This document shows positions 1 through 15,000 of a stretch of 64,000 nucleotides of DNA, piece by piece; the first letter of the stretch is position 1, and the number at the start of each line of letters is the position of its first letter. The notes beneath the pieces were generated by a model. That model did not search any database and had not been told where the DNA came from. It saw only the letters and a list, made by a program, of their open reading frames with translations. The translations under genes and the position numbers were made by a program. The DNA is taken from the NCBI RefSeq assembly GCF_963966145.1, contig NC_091052.1, forward strand, positions 2,728,001 to 2,792,000, in the 5' to 3' direction. The DNA is from Tenebrio molitor (lineage: Eukaryota > Arthropoda > Insecta > Coleoptera > Tenebrionidae).

Positions 1-3000
1 AAACTGAACCTGTCGATTCGACAACAATCCATTTTGTGTGAAACTGGGCCGATAAAAATGTTTTATTGCTCGTAGATCAATGTGTTCTTTAAGTACCGTC
101 AATAAAAAAATATTTTTTAAAGATATGATTTATCAAGTAGAAAAGTTTCTTCTGGAAATTTGTGTAGTTGTGTGCCTTCGTGTACGACGTTACAGCAAAC
201 CAATGTCCCTTAAAGCACCTTCCACCGCTTCATCCTTAGGAAAGAATAATAAGAAACTATCTATAACTACTAGACTAAAGTACAACAGGAACATGATGCA
301 CCACAACTTTGTTTCCCTATAAAATAAGTCCTTCACAAATTGTTTATAAGGAAACAACACACTACAGTTCTACCACCTCAGAGTTAACAAACATTTCAAG
401 CAAACATTAGATAAGCCATACAATTATTTACATCAAGTCAAACTACAAAAATGTATTATTAAACGCATTTATTCTTATTACATAAATTACATAAAATCAC
501 CAATTATCAGTAACAGTTGAAACATTAAAATCAGTTTATTGTCGTACTGGCCAGAATTCACTGTTTTGGCGTATCAAGTACGTCAGGCTAATGTATTGAG
601 GTATTTTATTTTAAAATGGATGGAATCAATAATACTGTAATTAACTATAAAGCAGTCTTATGACATCAATCACTACTGCTAAGAAAAAATGACATACATG
701 AGACACGCCCAACATTACGGCCATCTTCAATTAAGCAGGCCTAATATGTCTTTTTTCATCAACAGAAGATATTCATTTTCGTGGCACTAGCATCGTCTAC
801 ATACACCATAATAATAATTACACTTATTATTTATTATAAAATAACATTACATGCATTCATGCAATTAAAATTTTTAGTATGGTATTTTAGTAAAAAAAAT
901 AGGTACATGCAATTTAGTCACTTACTGGTTATTATCAGTGTGGCACTAGTTTATTTTTAATGGTCACACTCGTGAGACAAACATACACATTTAAAACTGT
1001 TACGTTGTGACAATTAAAAACTTTGTACCTTATAGCATCACATTTGTAAAATTAGATCTTATTTTATAATTTTCCAAATTTGTAAAAAATGTCTTTAAGC
1101 TAGTTGGCAACAATATTTTGAAGAAAAACCTTGAAGCATTACTTTACGAACATATGGCAAACTGACGATCAATTGTCGTTTAGATCCTTTGAGTGCACAA
1201 AATAAAAAATAACAGGTAACAAAACATATACATGTCAAGCACGTAGTGATGATTACATTGACAGTGCAACAGAGCTATAGGAAGAGAAAAAAATGAAAAG
1301 TGACTAACATCTGGACATCACCGTCTATTATACTACACAATTTCTTCTCTACGCAAAACTGTACTTACCACCATAAAATAAAAATCGTGTCAAACTATCA
1401 TATTCTTTACAATATTGTTCAAATGTGACATAATAATTATGTCCAAATGTTAGCTCAAATTTATTATAATTCAATATTTCCATGACTAACCTCTTGTAGG
1501 AGATCCTGAGCTGCGATTGCTTTGAGAATTGTCTTCTTGCTAGTCTCCTGTATTTCCCCACCTAGCAGTAACTCATCCAATATAAAGTAGGCTTTTTCAA
1601 AGTTAAAAATTATATCCAATTCGCACACCTACAATTAGATCTTAAGTAAAAACTGAGGTCATGTTAAGGTTCTACTAGTGCGCAGCGCTAATGCGCACAG
1701 AGGGCACTCCGTGCGCCGTATAATACTTAACACTTTTTTGCTCAATTTTTCGTTTTAAGGCGAGCTAAAAAGTGTATTTGATTCAGAAGAAACGTCTCTA
1801 CGAGATGACTTGTAGTTTTCGGAAAAAGAAATTAGACTGGACGACACATGAACAAAATTGATACCATTGTTATTAGGCAACCCACCATACTTCTCTCTGT
1901 AAAAAAGCGTCTGGTCTGTTCGGGAAAAACCTTTTTTTTAATGAAGCGATTTTTGAAAAAAACTGGGCTAGTCATCCTATTACAAACAAGACAACGATCA
2001 AATATGAACAAATTGCACCAAAATGCATTATCGAGAAAAGCGTGTTAAATCATTAATAAATCTAGCAACGGTGCAATAGCAATGGCGCCGCGCAGTAGTA
2101 GGACGTTAAACTGCAACATTACCAAAACGGTAAATTTATGATACAAAAACTTACACTTCCAAAATACTTATCAAGTAATTCCACATATCTATGAATGACT
2201 TCTAAAGTGAGCAACTCATTGTCTTCCTGTTCAATAGCACAACAAAAATACAAACTGGCATACCTATAAAAGACCAATGTAAAACACCATCAAACAACAA
2301 TCCCATTAAAAAATACCGTTTGTACACAATTTTCAAATCTCTCCATTCCAAAAAACTACACATTTTTGGTTTTCTGGCCAGAATTGTGGTGATCAATTCT
2401 CGAGTGATTTTCTTCTTTAGTTTGTCTGGATGTGCAACATACCATTTCTGCAGACGAAGTTTTCCTTGACGACTAAATAGCAGCATAAACTGCATCTACA
2501 AATCGAAGTGTCGCAAACGGTCATCTAAATTCTAGCACTGTTACCTACCATGCTATTCTTAGATTACTGTAGAGCAATGGTTGTTCAGTTGTTCAATCCT
2601 AACAAAAGTCTACTTTTACACCATACATAAGTAGATTATAATAGGAACGAAACCGTGCACACCTCACCTAAGTAAACATCGAATCGAAAAATGTCACCGA
2701 CACAAACTGTCAAAACCGTCAAAAATACATGTACATGACTGTACAATCTCTGGTCTGGATATAACACAAAATTCCCCAGATCGTGTATTCTTGGTTGTCT
2801 ATATTTAACTTTGCTCTAAAAAAAAAAAATATGTTCATTGTAATTGACGTTCACAGATTTAAAAAAATGCTTAATTTTGTGTTTTAGTACTATAATTTGT
2901 CCAGCGAGAGATTGGTTGACATAAAAATCACTAAATTCTACGTAGAGAAAGTACATATAGTACCTAGCGCACGTAAAATTTGACATACCTATATCTTTCA

Positions 3001-6000
3001 AGCAGTAACATTTTTGCCCTGAAATTATGCTCTAATTAATGTATCCTAGTGCATTTTGTAGTGTTGGGATACAAGCCTACAATTTAAAATCTTCCAATTT
3101 CTCCCTGGACGAAGTATAATAACATTTGATTATAAATCGGAGATTAATATATGAAAGTGTAAATTTAAAGTTTTTCATTGCGACTTTGTTTGGCAAATTT
3201 AAATTGATGAAAAAGAACGTTAGCTGCCGATAATCAAGAATATTCGAGCTGTTGTTATGTGCTCGTGTGCAGGAATAACATGAAAGTATCCTCACAGGAA
3301 AATGTCCATAAATCAACCCTATAATCATTCAAAACAGTGTATTCTCATTGCTTGTGTGAAACATTCTTTATGTTCTGCAGATTATTTGAACAGCAATTAG
3401 CAATTACAATTATAAATTAATACAACATAGTTGGGCAAAAGAATTAATAATCTTTGTTGGATTATTTTTGAAAGATATTTGTGGATCATAAAATACATAC
3501 CTACCTACGTAATTATATCAAAATAATTTCCCTGCTAAAAATGTAATAATTATTTTGCAAAATAAAGCATGTAGTTTAATTAGAACTCAGCCATTAGTAG
3601 TAATGTAGACTTAGGGGGCCGCAATATGAAAGGATCATAACACGCACAAATTTATTAAATCATTCACAACTACAAAGCTTAAGCAATGTGAAATATCTCC
3701 ATCAATCATTCTGTCCGATTCAGTCGGACATTTTCATTTACGTTCCTCCTGTGCACGTCTATTTTTATCTACGTCTTTTATTTAGCTTGTCTTGTCACTC
3801 CCGTAAATTCATTCAGCTGTAGAGAACAAAACAACCGCCTCAACAGCCATCAAAGTAGACCCTTGTTCGGCCAGAATATTTTGCATTTTCGCGGCCATAT
3901 AAATCACAGATGATTAGCCTTGATGGGTGATCTTGTTAAATAAATAAAGCCAGCGTTCTTAGAGTGGTTATAAACTCGAAAAGAAACGATTAAGGGGTAT
4001 ATGCGCGAAACGACGCCTTGCGTCGTGATGCCCGGCCGGTAATCAATGCAAACTGCGCCCATGCACACTAGTTCAGTCGCGGGTTGAACCTCCTCCTGGT
4101 GACTTGGGGGTAGTCGTAGCTCTATTATTGCAAGTTGCATGTCAAAAAGCTGTAGATATCGAGAAGGTCGATACACCCATTCCTGTTGAAATTACAAGGG
4201 TAAGTTTTTAAATTGTTTTGTAAAGAACGCGACTTCTGCCAAATTCCTTGAGATATCGAACATGAGACAACTGTATTTTTAGATGATTCGATAAATCTTC
4301 AATCAATTTGTGTCCAAATGTCGGAAAAACTTGTCACGAGATACATTTTATTTATAAAGTTCAAGACACGAATTCTAATCGAAATTTTATTTCCACATAA
4401 ATTTAAATCACTTATTATTTGGGCATTATTTTACACATCTCTTATTTACCTTAACTGTTTCAATTGCTTTTGGCGTAAACAAATCAATATTTGGTAGATC
4501 TTAATTAAATAAGCGTGACAAATGGATGTGCGTTTGTTGTGAATCCTAAGTTTGGAAATCGAGTTATAGGTTTCTACCTTGAAATAAAGTTTTCCGAATT
4601 ATTAGAAAAAACGTTTTGTAACTCTCCCAACCTAGAGTTCTTCCTAATAAATCCTTCATATTTTGGGGAAACTAATATAGTTGTTCAGAAAGTAGGTGTC
4701 TATACAAACATAATAAAAAATCCCTTTTACGACCGTCAGAACAGACAACAGAAGGTCTGTAAAAACTCAGATTAACTCGAACAATAAAACTACAGTTCCT
4801 TTAGTTTTCTTCGCAACTTTATAAACCAAAATTATTTACTTTAATATGTTAAGTGATTTTGTACTCTTACGGAGCGACCTTTAGTTGTTGTCCACGTTTA
4901 AGATTTTCTTGTTTATCGCAATTTCGTTTTCGTGTATTTAAGCAAAGCCATAAAACCAATCGTGTATGCACATTGCCTTTTAAAATGATTAATGAAAACA
5001 TTATAATGCGAAGGTTTCTAGTTCAAGGCAAAGCACAACGATGTAATGGGGTCAGCTTGTCATCATATTTTCCCAGCTTAATGTAGTCTTTAATATTTTA
5101 CAATAGCGTTATTCGTTTCCAACTTATCCAGACAAATGACAACGAAGAAAAAAGTTCGTGATATTTTCTACTAAGGCTTATTTTTATGACTCCTGAATAC
5201 AGTACAGTTTCAGAATGCTTCGTATTCATGAAAGGTTGGAATATCGAAAAAATTCAATACCTTGTTGCTCTTAAATTGGATACGTCTGCAACACGTGTGC
5301 CATACAACGGTACCATTTAAATTAAAGCTTTAAAGCTACATGTAAATATCGCTTAAAGCGAAGTTGGATCATATTAAACAATTGTCTTGCGCATACAAAA
5401 GCTTGTAGAGGAATTTATTTTTGTGTTCGGCGCGTTAACCTGGCGGATTCATCAATGTGAAAATGCTGATGGAAATGTTACCAAAAGCATACATATCCAG
5501 TTATTCAGAACTCTTTTCCATACTTGCGTCATTGTGTATTATTCACTGGTGCTGATTACTAAATCGATACCTTTCTTTCTTTTACGTTTGTGTAGAATGT
5601 GTTTTTATGATTAAACACTTTAATCTTTCTATCAATAGTAATTTTAGATTGAGACCACGCCATCAAAGTCCCCACATTTCACGTAATGCTACTGACGATC
5701 TGGAGTTGAACGTTTGTTTTATATAAATTGAAAGGCTTATGTACTTATTATGTCTGCAAAGTTCTTCTTGGTCGTAAACAACAATAATCTGCGTCAAGCT
5801 ACATCCTAGCCCTTTTTCTTGCACGTCGATGGTGCTTCATGAAGTTTACAAATAGCTGCCCCTTGGCATCACAGACTAGTTTTACGACGAAATAAACTTT
5901 AAACTCGAAAACTAATAAAAGAGTGGCACAGACACACCGCTTCATTAAAATCAATAAACTCTCATAAATTTCCCATGTTGTAGGGGATTCTCGGACGCCG

Positions 6001-6079
6001 TTATTAATAATGCATTTGCGACAGGTGAATCAATGGTCTGATGACCAATGAATCGGCAAGGGGACTCCGTTGATGGGCC
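1..6079. other. Intergenic, no gene supported
   Basis: AT-rich sequence on both strands. Only short open frames without recognisable motifs are present, and I could not chain any of them by splice sites into a protein. It may hold upstream promoter, enhancer or 5' UTR sequence of the transporter that starts at 6080, or the 3' flank of a gene to the left, but nothing in the sequence proves this. Confidence 0.5.
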
Positions 6080-9000
6080 ATGACACGGGACGGGGACATC
6101 CCGACTATATTCAATCCACGTGGTCGGAACCGTGCACCCAGTGTTTTAGTAACAGATGAAGGAGTTGCCAATGGACCATTTGCCCATGCAGATTCCGTCA
6201 GCAGTCAACAAGAACCCATCGAAATCGCATCACCCACTGCTCCCACAGGACTCGCAGCCAAACTCAAATCCTGCTCCGTCTCACTTTGTTCCAAATCAGC
6301 ACGTAAAGTAAGTCGAAATATTGATTCGAACACGTCAACTCGCATCGGCTTTGATAAAAATTTACACTCAAATAATTAGACGAGCCATAAATCACGCGGG
6401 TTTAACTCGAAACGGGAAGTCGTGTACTTGATGGGGATATATTGGGGGTAATAAATTATTTCTGACGTTAGTCGAGCCATTTCTTTTGACTAAAATGTAT
6501 CCGCACAGTGCAAAAGCACGATTAATTAACTATAGTGAAATTACCTTGTTCAGTTGAATTTCACGTTTCTCTAAAAAAAACGATCGATTTTCAAAACCAA
6601 CACTTTCTCAGCTAAGGGAAGAATAATTATGGTGATTGCTGACGCCATCAATCGATAATTCTGAAGAATTATGGATAAGCAAACGTAGGTTAGGTCGGAT
6701 TAAATAATGGAAAAACAGCAAAAGCTTGTCGTACATTTGGATGTTTGTTTCTGCTCTTGTTCTTAGTGACAGTTTTTCAGATATTAATAACAAACATTTA
6801 TCTTGGCCATGTAGACACAACAGATCAATCAATTTATGACAAAGTGAATTCATTCTTGTAATGTGTTTGCCACACATCGACACACCATTGAAAAAATATA
6901 TTCTGCTGACCCGGCGCATCCACCAATTATTATTTTAAATAAACGAATAATTTTCAATACCTCATGAATGCAATATTAAAATCGCAAATTACTAATATGA
7001 GAGAGTACAGTGGCGAAATCAAAAATTCGGGCAGCATTTTTCTGTCACTTCAACAAAATCTCTGTAAACCACCTTTTACTGTCATCATGACTGACATTCA
7101 AAAATTAAACTTTTCTGTCCCGGTCACGGAGTCAGTTTTTCAATTTTGAGTTTTGAGTTAATTACACTGAGTGTAATTAAATCATTGCTTTCACCTGCTG
7201 CCTACCTGTTATTATGCCACAAATCCCTATTTTTTATGAATGAATCAAAATGACAAAAACCTGACAAGAGGAAAAAATGAGGTTATATTAACGTAAAGGT
7301 TGTTTTAGAGTTTACAGTATGAAAATGACAATACTGACAATTGGGCAACTACTATTCCGGACACGGAATCTTGGCCACAACTGATATTTAACTGACAAAT
7401 ATGTGTGAACTGGCCTTTATTGAATATAAGCCAACTTTTGACTCGATAATGCCATTTCCCTGCTTTTTTGATGTCATAAGAAAAACTTCAAAGTGATTTT
7501 TAATAACTGTCATTTATTAATGACACTAAAGATTGGTTTACATCATTTTTTTTTAGAAATGTCTAAAAAATGTTGGCCAAGATTCCGTGTCCGGAATAGT
7601 ACTATGGCGGACAATAAATTTAGGCCGGCAAATTTCTGACATTTCAAAAAAGTCAATGCAAGCGACCATTTATTGTCATTATGACTGATGTGTCAGTTTG
7701 TCAAACTGAAGGTTTTCAAGCTGTTTGGCGTTTCGTTCGCCCTTTTCGTAACTTACAGATCATGACGCACTACCATAACTAATTTGTAGTAGCACTTCTC
7801 TCTGGTGCACGCTTCTTTTCCCAATTTTAATTTTGATTATCGCTGTCACGATGACAAGAATGACAAAAATCGAAAATGGGGTTAGTTGAACATAATGCCA
7901 GCTTCACATTTTGATGTCAAGGCAATGACAGGCCGGCCTAAATTTATTGTCCGCCATAGTACATAATAAGGTTGGCTTCAAAAAAAACGGGCACTGTCAG
8001 AAAAAGTTCTGTCAGATTTTATTAAATTTTTATAGTTTGAAACGGCTTTTTGTTTTTTCCGTGACTGGCGAAAATCCAGATATATACTTTAAATTTTACG
8101 GCGTGAGAATTGACAGAAACACGGAACATATCACAAATATGCCTATGTACCAAAAGAAAATAAGTATAAAATTCCTAAGTTTTTTGAAACAATGTAATGT
8201 TCTGAAATATTTCTGAACTATAAGAAAAATTATGTAAGAAGGCCAATGTCAAATTTGACAGTGGCGGTAATATTTCTGTACGTACACTCAAAATAAAAAT
8301 TTCAATTTTATAGTAAATTATGTGGTTGTTTTTTTGCCTATTAAATAATGTCTATAAATTTTTGAACTTCCTTACCTTTTTGACATCCTGCAAAAATGAA
8401 AATTTAGAGTTTGGATTGGTTTGAATTGTTCAAATGAATGATAACGTCTTAAAAGTATATTTATTGTTTTGAATGCACTTTCAAAAATTTTGCTGATTAC
8501 CATAGAAACATTCATTAGTTCGCATTTTTGCCGCGGGAGTTCTTACATTATTTATTTTTACTCTTTTTACTATAGTTTTGTTTTTGATGCATTCTTGGTT
8601 GTTAGGCTATTATCATCATATCATAAACTTTCTCAGAATATTAATTGTGATAAGGGTTTCGTATCTATGAATGGCAGACACACGATGGCATGAGTTGCGG
8701 GTTTGTAACCACCAACTTATGACAAGGAGATTACTTCATTAAATGTTATTTGCACACGAAGATAATAAAGTGTTCATTTCAAGTGCCACACTGCTTTAAA
8801 CCAAATTGCAAGAGGACCCCAAATAAACTTGCACTTTAGTTGTTATTATTGCGTGATCACTTGGCTTGCCAGAAGTTTACAATGTAATTCCACAGGTTTC
8901 AAAACTTCTCGAGAAAGTAAATTAATTATCAGTTAATTAAAAACAAATTAAAGAATTAAATTCGTAACAAACTACTTGAAAACATTTACAATCTAACTCG

Positions 9001-12000
9001 TGTCACGTAAATTTATACATATTAGGATGTAGACCCGGATAGTAATGAATATGATTATCTCATAAAATCGCAAAAAACTGAACTTAATTTTAAAAGAACA
9101 ATTCATTTAAAATTTTCAGCAACAATTTTCAAGTTAATTCATTCAGACTAGGTAGGTACTAAAAAGGCTAAATAGTTAAAACGTTTCATTTTATTATTTA
9201 TCTTGATAACTGAAAAAGTTCACCATACAATTTACCATTTTGCATAAACAACCGGATCTAGTACTTTTACTAGCGTGACCTATTTTTTAAAATTGTTTCA
9301 ATTCTCTAACCTTTCGCTACAGTTTGCAGAAGTAAATATTATAAAGAAAAAAAATCCTACTTGCCTAAAAGTGATAGAATCTGAAAAGTTATCGGCACGC
9401 ATTACTTGAAAAATCACGCGAGCTTTACCGTCTGAACCACAAGAAAATAAAATTCATGGACAAATAACCGCAAACTTGTACACAAACATAAAAATAATCA
9501 CATTTGATTTACAGCGATTTAAAACTAGCCAACGACTACATTATGACATTATGACGTTAGTTATCCTGAACATAAATTATGCAAATCTACTTCTTTCTTG
9601 CTAAATATGCACAAAATTACAACTCCCTTGTGATACCATTAAAAACCCTCATTTCACATTTTCCGAATTCCACGCAAACTCAGATGGCGTCAATTGAAAA
9701 TAAAATCGTTCTAAATAAGTGTTAGTGTTTTAAATATTCATTTCTAACAATGATTATTGACCCGTAAACCTCGTTCGTAATGTAATTAATTTGGGAGCAA
9801 AAGCGGAAAACACTTTCACCCGAATCGAACACCTGGAGCACGAAAATATTACCAGTTCATGTTTAATGCAAAACACACAGCAAAATCCATAAATTAGTAT
9901 AACGAAGGTTATAAAATTGATAAACGAGCGGGTTATAGTTATTTGGTGGGTTTTGGTGAAGGCGCCGGGAAAATAACAGATGTCGGTGCGTGGTGGTTCG
10001 TGATTTCGATTAATTAACGCATGCATGACGACCAATTATGGAACTAACGACCATCAAAGCAATATTCCGGTCCGTAAACCGTTTTAAATAATCTCCACTT
10101 TATCCGATCTGACAGCTGGGTCGTAACAGTCCAATAAAATATCGCATTTGCGTTGCTCATGCCTCTTCTTCTAGATTTATTTTGGAATTTGGGTGACAAT
10201 ATGCGTGACTGCGTCGTGGGTGGGGGCCACCCATTGCATCAAATACTTGTACTTGCAAAGACCGGTAACTCCGGACTCAGATGATGATCCCGTCCTGGTG
10301 CCCCACGACACGACAGGACTCAACATGACTGCCCTTCAGAAACAGTATGTACGTATTCGATGTCCTTCGCTGAGGTACTAGAATACATTTGCATAATGCA
10401 GCACGCCCTCCGATTCGCCTTTGTTCGATCAATGCTGTATCGTTCCAGGCAGCATCATATCAGGCACCTTTTTTTACTACATGGTTCGTAACAAATTGGA
10501 CGATGTTATTTTTTCCGTTGTATTTCTTGAGTCGACTGAGTACGAAACGATGCGAGTCCGCCACTGACATCTTTTCCGAAAGCGTACGAGGATACAGAGA
10601 CAAAGGGTTTACTGCAGGTTATTTTGGTCCTAAAACGACGCCATTGAGGCTTTAAATTGCGTCTTTCAGGACGATTTATGACGAGGTGCAGTATATTTTG
10701 CCTCCTGTGGGTAGGAACGAACTACATGTACATACTTTCACTAAAAATCCTCCTGGCCACCGACGTCATGGCGCTCTTTGCAACGAACGTCTCTTTCGTG
10801 TATCTCCTCTCGTGGGTCATCCTCCACGAGCAGTTTGTCGGAATTCGGGTAAGAAACCTTAAACCTTAAATTTCCCCTTTCGCATTTTCAACCGAAGTTA
10901 CTTCTGAAGATTACTGACATACTGAAGAATTGAAGAAATCTGTAAAAGTCCACTTGACATTTGCAGATAATGGCTGTGATTATTTGCGACACGGGGGTGG
11001 CGTTGTTGGCGTATATGGACGGAATCACCGGTAGCCCCACGCTCGGGGGTGTGGTTCTGGCAACATCGGCGGCAGCGGGTTCTGCTGTTTACAAAGTTCT
11101 CTTCAAGAAGATCATCGGGGAAGCCACTTACGGCCAAGTAGCCCTTTTCTTCTCGCTCATTGGAATGTTGAACGCGGCATTGTTGTGGCCGTTGTGTCTT
11201 GGATTGTTCTTGACGGGGGTGGAAAGCATGCACTGGGATAAATTACCATGGCCTGCGCTGCTTACCGCAAGCTCTCTTTCTCTAGGTGAGTAAGAGTTAT
11301 GACGAGAGAATTACCTATGAGACCGGCTCACTTCTCCGTTGTGTTTTATCCCGAAAATTGTTTTATCCAACATTCAATAGTAATATCGTGTTTTACTAGT
11401 TAGTTTTAATTGAGTAAACTGGGCTATAACTAGTCTGTTGTTTTAACCCACGTTGCCATTTGCACCGTGGGTTATAACATACATAACCCACGTTGCCATT
11501 AGCACCGTGGGTTATTAACGTTCATAACCCATCGGGAGCAGAATTTCATCAATAATGTCATTATCTAAAAATTTTGGAATATTGGATAAAACGTTGTATG
11601 GCATACGTGGGTTATTAAGTACTACCCACTCGAGGTAATAACCTACTCGGGCAAGCCCTCGTAGGTTACAAATACCTCTCGTGGGTAATATCTTAAATAA
11701 CCCACTTATACCATAAATAACTATTTCTCTGGAAATACTTTCTAAAGAATACGCAAGGGAGTGCAGTGTTCACTTAAAGCGGCAGTCGTGAAGTTTGAAT
11801 AAGAATTCGTAACACGAGAGTTGCCTTTAAACGAAAAAAGTGGTTTAGTAATTTTTATTACGCATTTCCTTTTTTCGTTTGTAAGAAATTTCGTTTAGAA
11901 AGGCTTCATGAAACATGAAACTCGATTTATAATGCAACAATTCAGCGAGCGGTAGGAAATTGCGGGAATAAATTTGAAGGAAGAATTGCAAAGACATACC

Positions 12001-15000
12001 ACGGGAGCTACAGTCGACCTTTGAGATGACAGCTCTAATAATCATATATCATCCTGCCGAGGCTTTCAACAGTTCTCCTTTATTGTTCCTCTTGTGAAAG
12101 AGTTTTGTACGTTTTCAAGTTTCTTCAGTGATGTTCAACTTTCACCGGAAATACGCAAATATGAGAATTGTGTAGGAGTATCGTTTCGAAGCTTTAATGT
12201 AAAAAGCAATTTTATTGCTTGAGCGAGCAGAAAGAAAATACGAATTGAGATAGTAATTTATGCGATTCATCGTCTATCTGCAGAGCTTTTTTGCATGTCA
12301 CGACTTCTGAATGATAATTTGCTCGTCTGTTGCGCATATATGAATAGCAAATTAGACCAACAACTTATAAGTTCTTACTTGTTAATTTGGTGTTTCAACG
12401 ACTTGACTATTTTCTTTGCTTAAAAATTATTTGAGATTTAATCAACACCTGGTTCTCCCTTCTAATCTTTAGACAAACAACCCTCCATAAAAATGTCTGT
12501 TTAAAAAATTGAGCAGGAACACAAAAGTTGTTACGTCGATAAAAATGTGGTAATTTATGACTTTATCGGTTTCAGTTGCCAATTTATTGGGTAATTTCAG
12601 TGTTGCCCTGACCTACGACTTGTTTATAACTTTAGGGTTGATAACTGCTGTTCCAGTTTCAGCAGGTAAATACTTTAAATTTATATGTTTTTATTACAAC
12701 GACCATCTACTAAAAATAAATTAGTTAAAATTTGAAAAATAGTTTTAAACTCAATGCAAGTTTCCTTACGTCGAAATAGATCGATACATTCCATTCCTAT
12801 TTGTGTGTCGAACACCAATTATTTACCAATTTTTGCTTTCAAAATGTCAAAGATTAATTAACTTCTCATATTTAAAAAAATATGCAATACAGGGTTATTC
12901 ACGAGAAACTTCCAATGAAAATTTCGTTGTATGCAACCCAAAATACAAGAAACCCCTATAGAACTTGATATTTGTAATATTTTGTTTAATTCGAAATAAA
13001 TTAGCAATCCAAGTAGCTTGGCGAATGAAATTAATTTCAAAAACAGTTATTAATATTTTTTCCTCCTAATTCATTCGGAAAAAGTAAATCTCGTGGGCCT
13101 TTAAAACGCTCGTTTCACTCGCGTTTTAAATTGGCCCACTCATGCCAAAAAAGGCCCAATTTACACACGAACGAGTTGAATATAACGTTTTTCGGCCTCC
13201 GTCAAGAAACACTGATTTTTCATTCATTTAAATCGTCTGGAAACTAGCATTTCCCTGCCTAGGCAAGAAAATCGACACAGGAATTTTTAATGAAAGATTT
13301 TAGGTTGGCAGCACAAAATGTCAGTGTCATGTGGCATTTTTGTACAATTTTTTAAGTGTAAAATATTGATTTGGGGCAAATTTGTATCCTTTATCGCAAG
13401 CTGTACATTGTGTATAGCAGTGGGGGCCGAGGGGGGTATCAAGCGATGGGTTAGGAATAACAGAAACGACGACGACGGTTTTGAATATTTGAGGAATTGG
13501 TTGATTTTTGTCGTGACAGTCGCTTCTAGAATCCTTGTGATACAAATAACTAAATATTTTTTGTTCGACGAGCCCCTTAAAGTCTCACTTAAAATCTTTA
13601 AAATTAGCTTGATGTTTCGTTTTGACAAGTTGTGACATTTATCAAAATCCGTTCACTCAGGAGAAAATTGTCAAATTCTGACAGTGTCGAACAAAAAATT
13701 TTAAAATATCTCTCGAATAGCTGAAGCTGCAGTTAACAATCACTGCAAGAAAGTTAAAAAAAAAAACTGCAAAACATACTTTAAGTAAAGTAAAATGCTG
13801 ATTATAAAGTGCATCGTTTTTTGGGGAAAAAAATTGTCACTATTGAGATTTACTTTTTCCGAATGAGTTAGGAGCAAAAAAGAGTTCATGATTGTTTTTG
13901 ATTAATGTTAATGACAATGACTCTACTTGATACATTATTTATGGGAACTTACGTATTTTTGGGTAATAAAGCTTGCACTGTGGAAAAAATATTTTTAGTA
14001 GATCCAGTCACTAGCCTAGCTTTATGTTCGTGAAGAAACGAGAGCGATTAAATTTGGATATTTATTGCGATCAAATATTTAACAACGTTTTACTCCAAGC
14101 AGCGTTGGACGTGGTACTGTACGGTGCTAACTTTGAGGGGATGAAACTGGCAGGAATGATCCTGATCGCCGTGGGATTTTTCCTGGTCATGTTTCCGGAC
14201 AACTGGCCAGACTACATAACAAGACTTCTAAGGTGAGTTCGGTGTTGGACGACTTACATTCCTCGAAGTAAAACACGAGACCACCTTTGCAGCAGTCGAT
14301 AATAATTTTGTGAATTATCTAAAGCAACTCCCGCGATAGCCATTCGAACCCCTCGTACAAGCCGTTGCCCTTGAGCGCGCAGCTTCCCTGAATATGCCAT
14401 TTGCGATCGTGGAGCCCGTTAAGTTGCATCTTTTCGGCGATTTCAGGCGTCGTCATCGATATGGGCAAATCTTGTTTGTTTGCCAGGACCAATAAGACAG
14501 CATTTTGCAATTCGTGTTCGAGCATCAGACTTTGCAATTCCTTGCCGGCTTCCTCGATTCGATCCCTATCGCTTGAGTCGACAACGAAGATGATCCCTTG
14601 TGTGTTTTGGAAGTAATGCCGCCAAAGGCGACGAATTTTATCCTGTCCCCCGACGTCCCACACGGTGAACATTATATTTTTATACTCGACCATCTCCACG
14701 TTGAAACCTATGGTCGGTATCGTCGTCACAATTTCTCCAAATTTGAGCTTGTACAAAACCGTCGTTTTGCCAGCACCGTCTAACCCAACCATCAAGATTC
14801 GAAGCTGTTTTTTAGCGAACAGCTTTCGAAATAAATTCGAAAGCGACAGACCCATCTATTTGACACAATCACAATTTCCTAAAACATAACTCGAACGATG
14901 ACGTATGTCATGACATTCGATGTAAATAAACAATTATCAGCTGCTGCCAAAGACTCACTTCGTTTGTCTGTTTGATCTACTCCTACTGTTACTTTCTCTG

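Noticed and set aside
3904..4176. 90-codon minus-strand open frame
   Set aside because: No conserved motif and no plausible splice neighbours; AT-rich intergenic background produces frames of this length.
11442..11530. CRISPR-like direct repeats
   Set aside because: Only two full units, each self-complementary, with no spacers of regular length, in an intron of a eukaryotic gene.
13287..13635. Genes on either strand in this interval
   Set aside because: Both open frames lie inside a transposon-like element with inverted ends and match no family I recognise.
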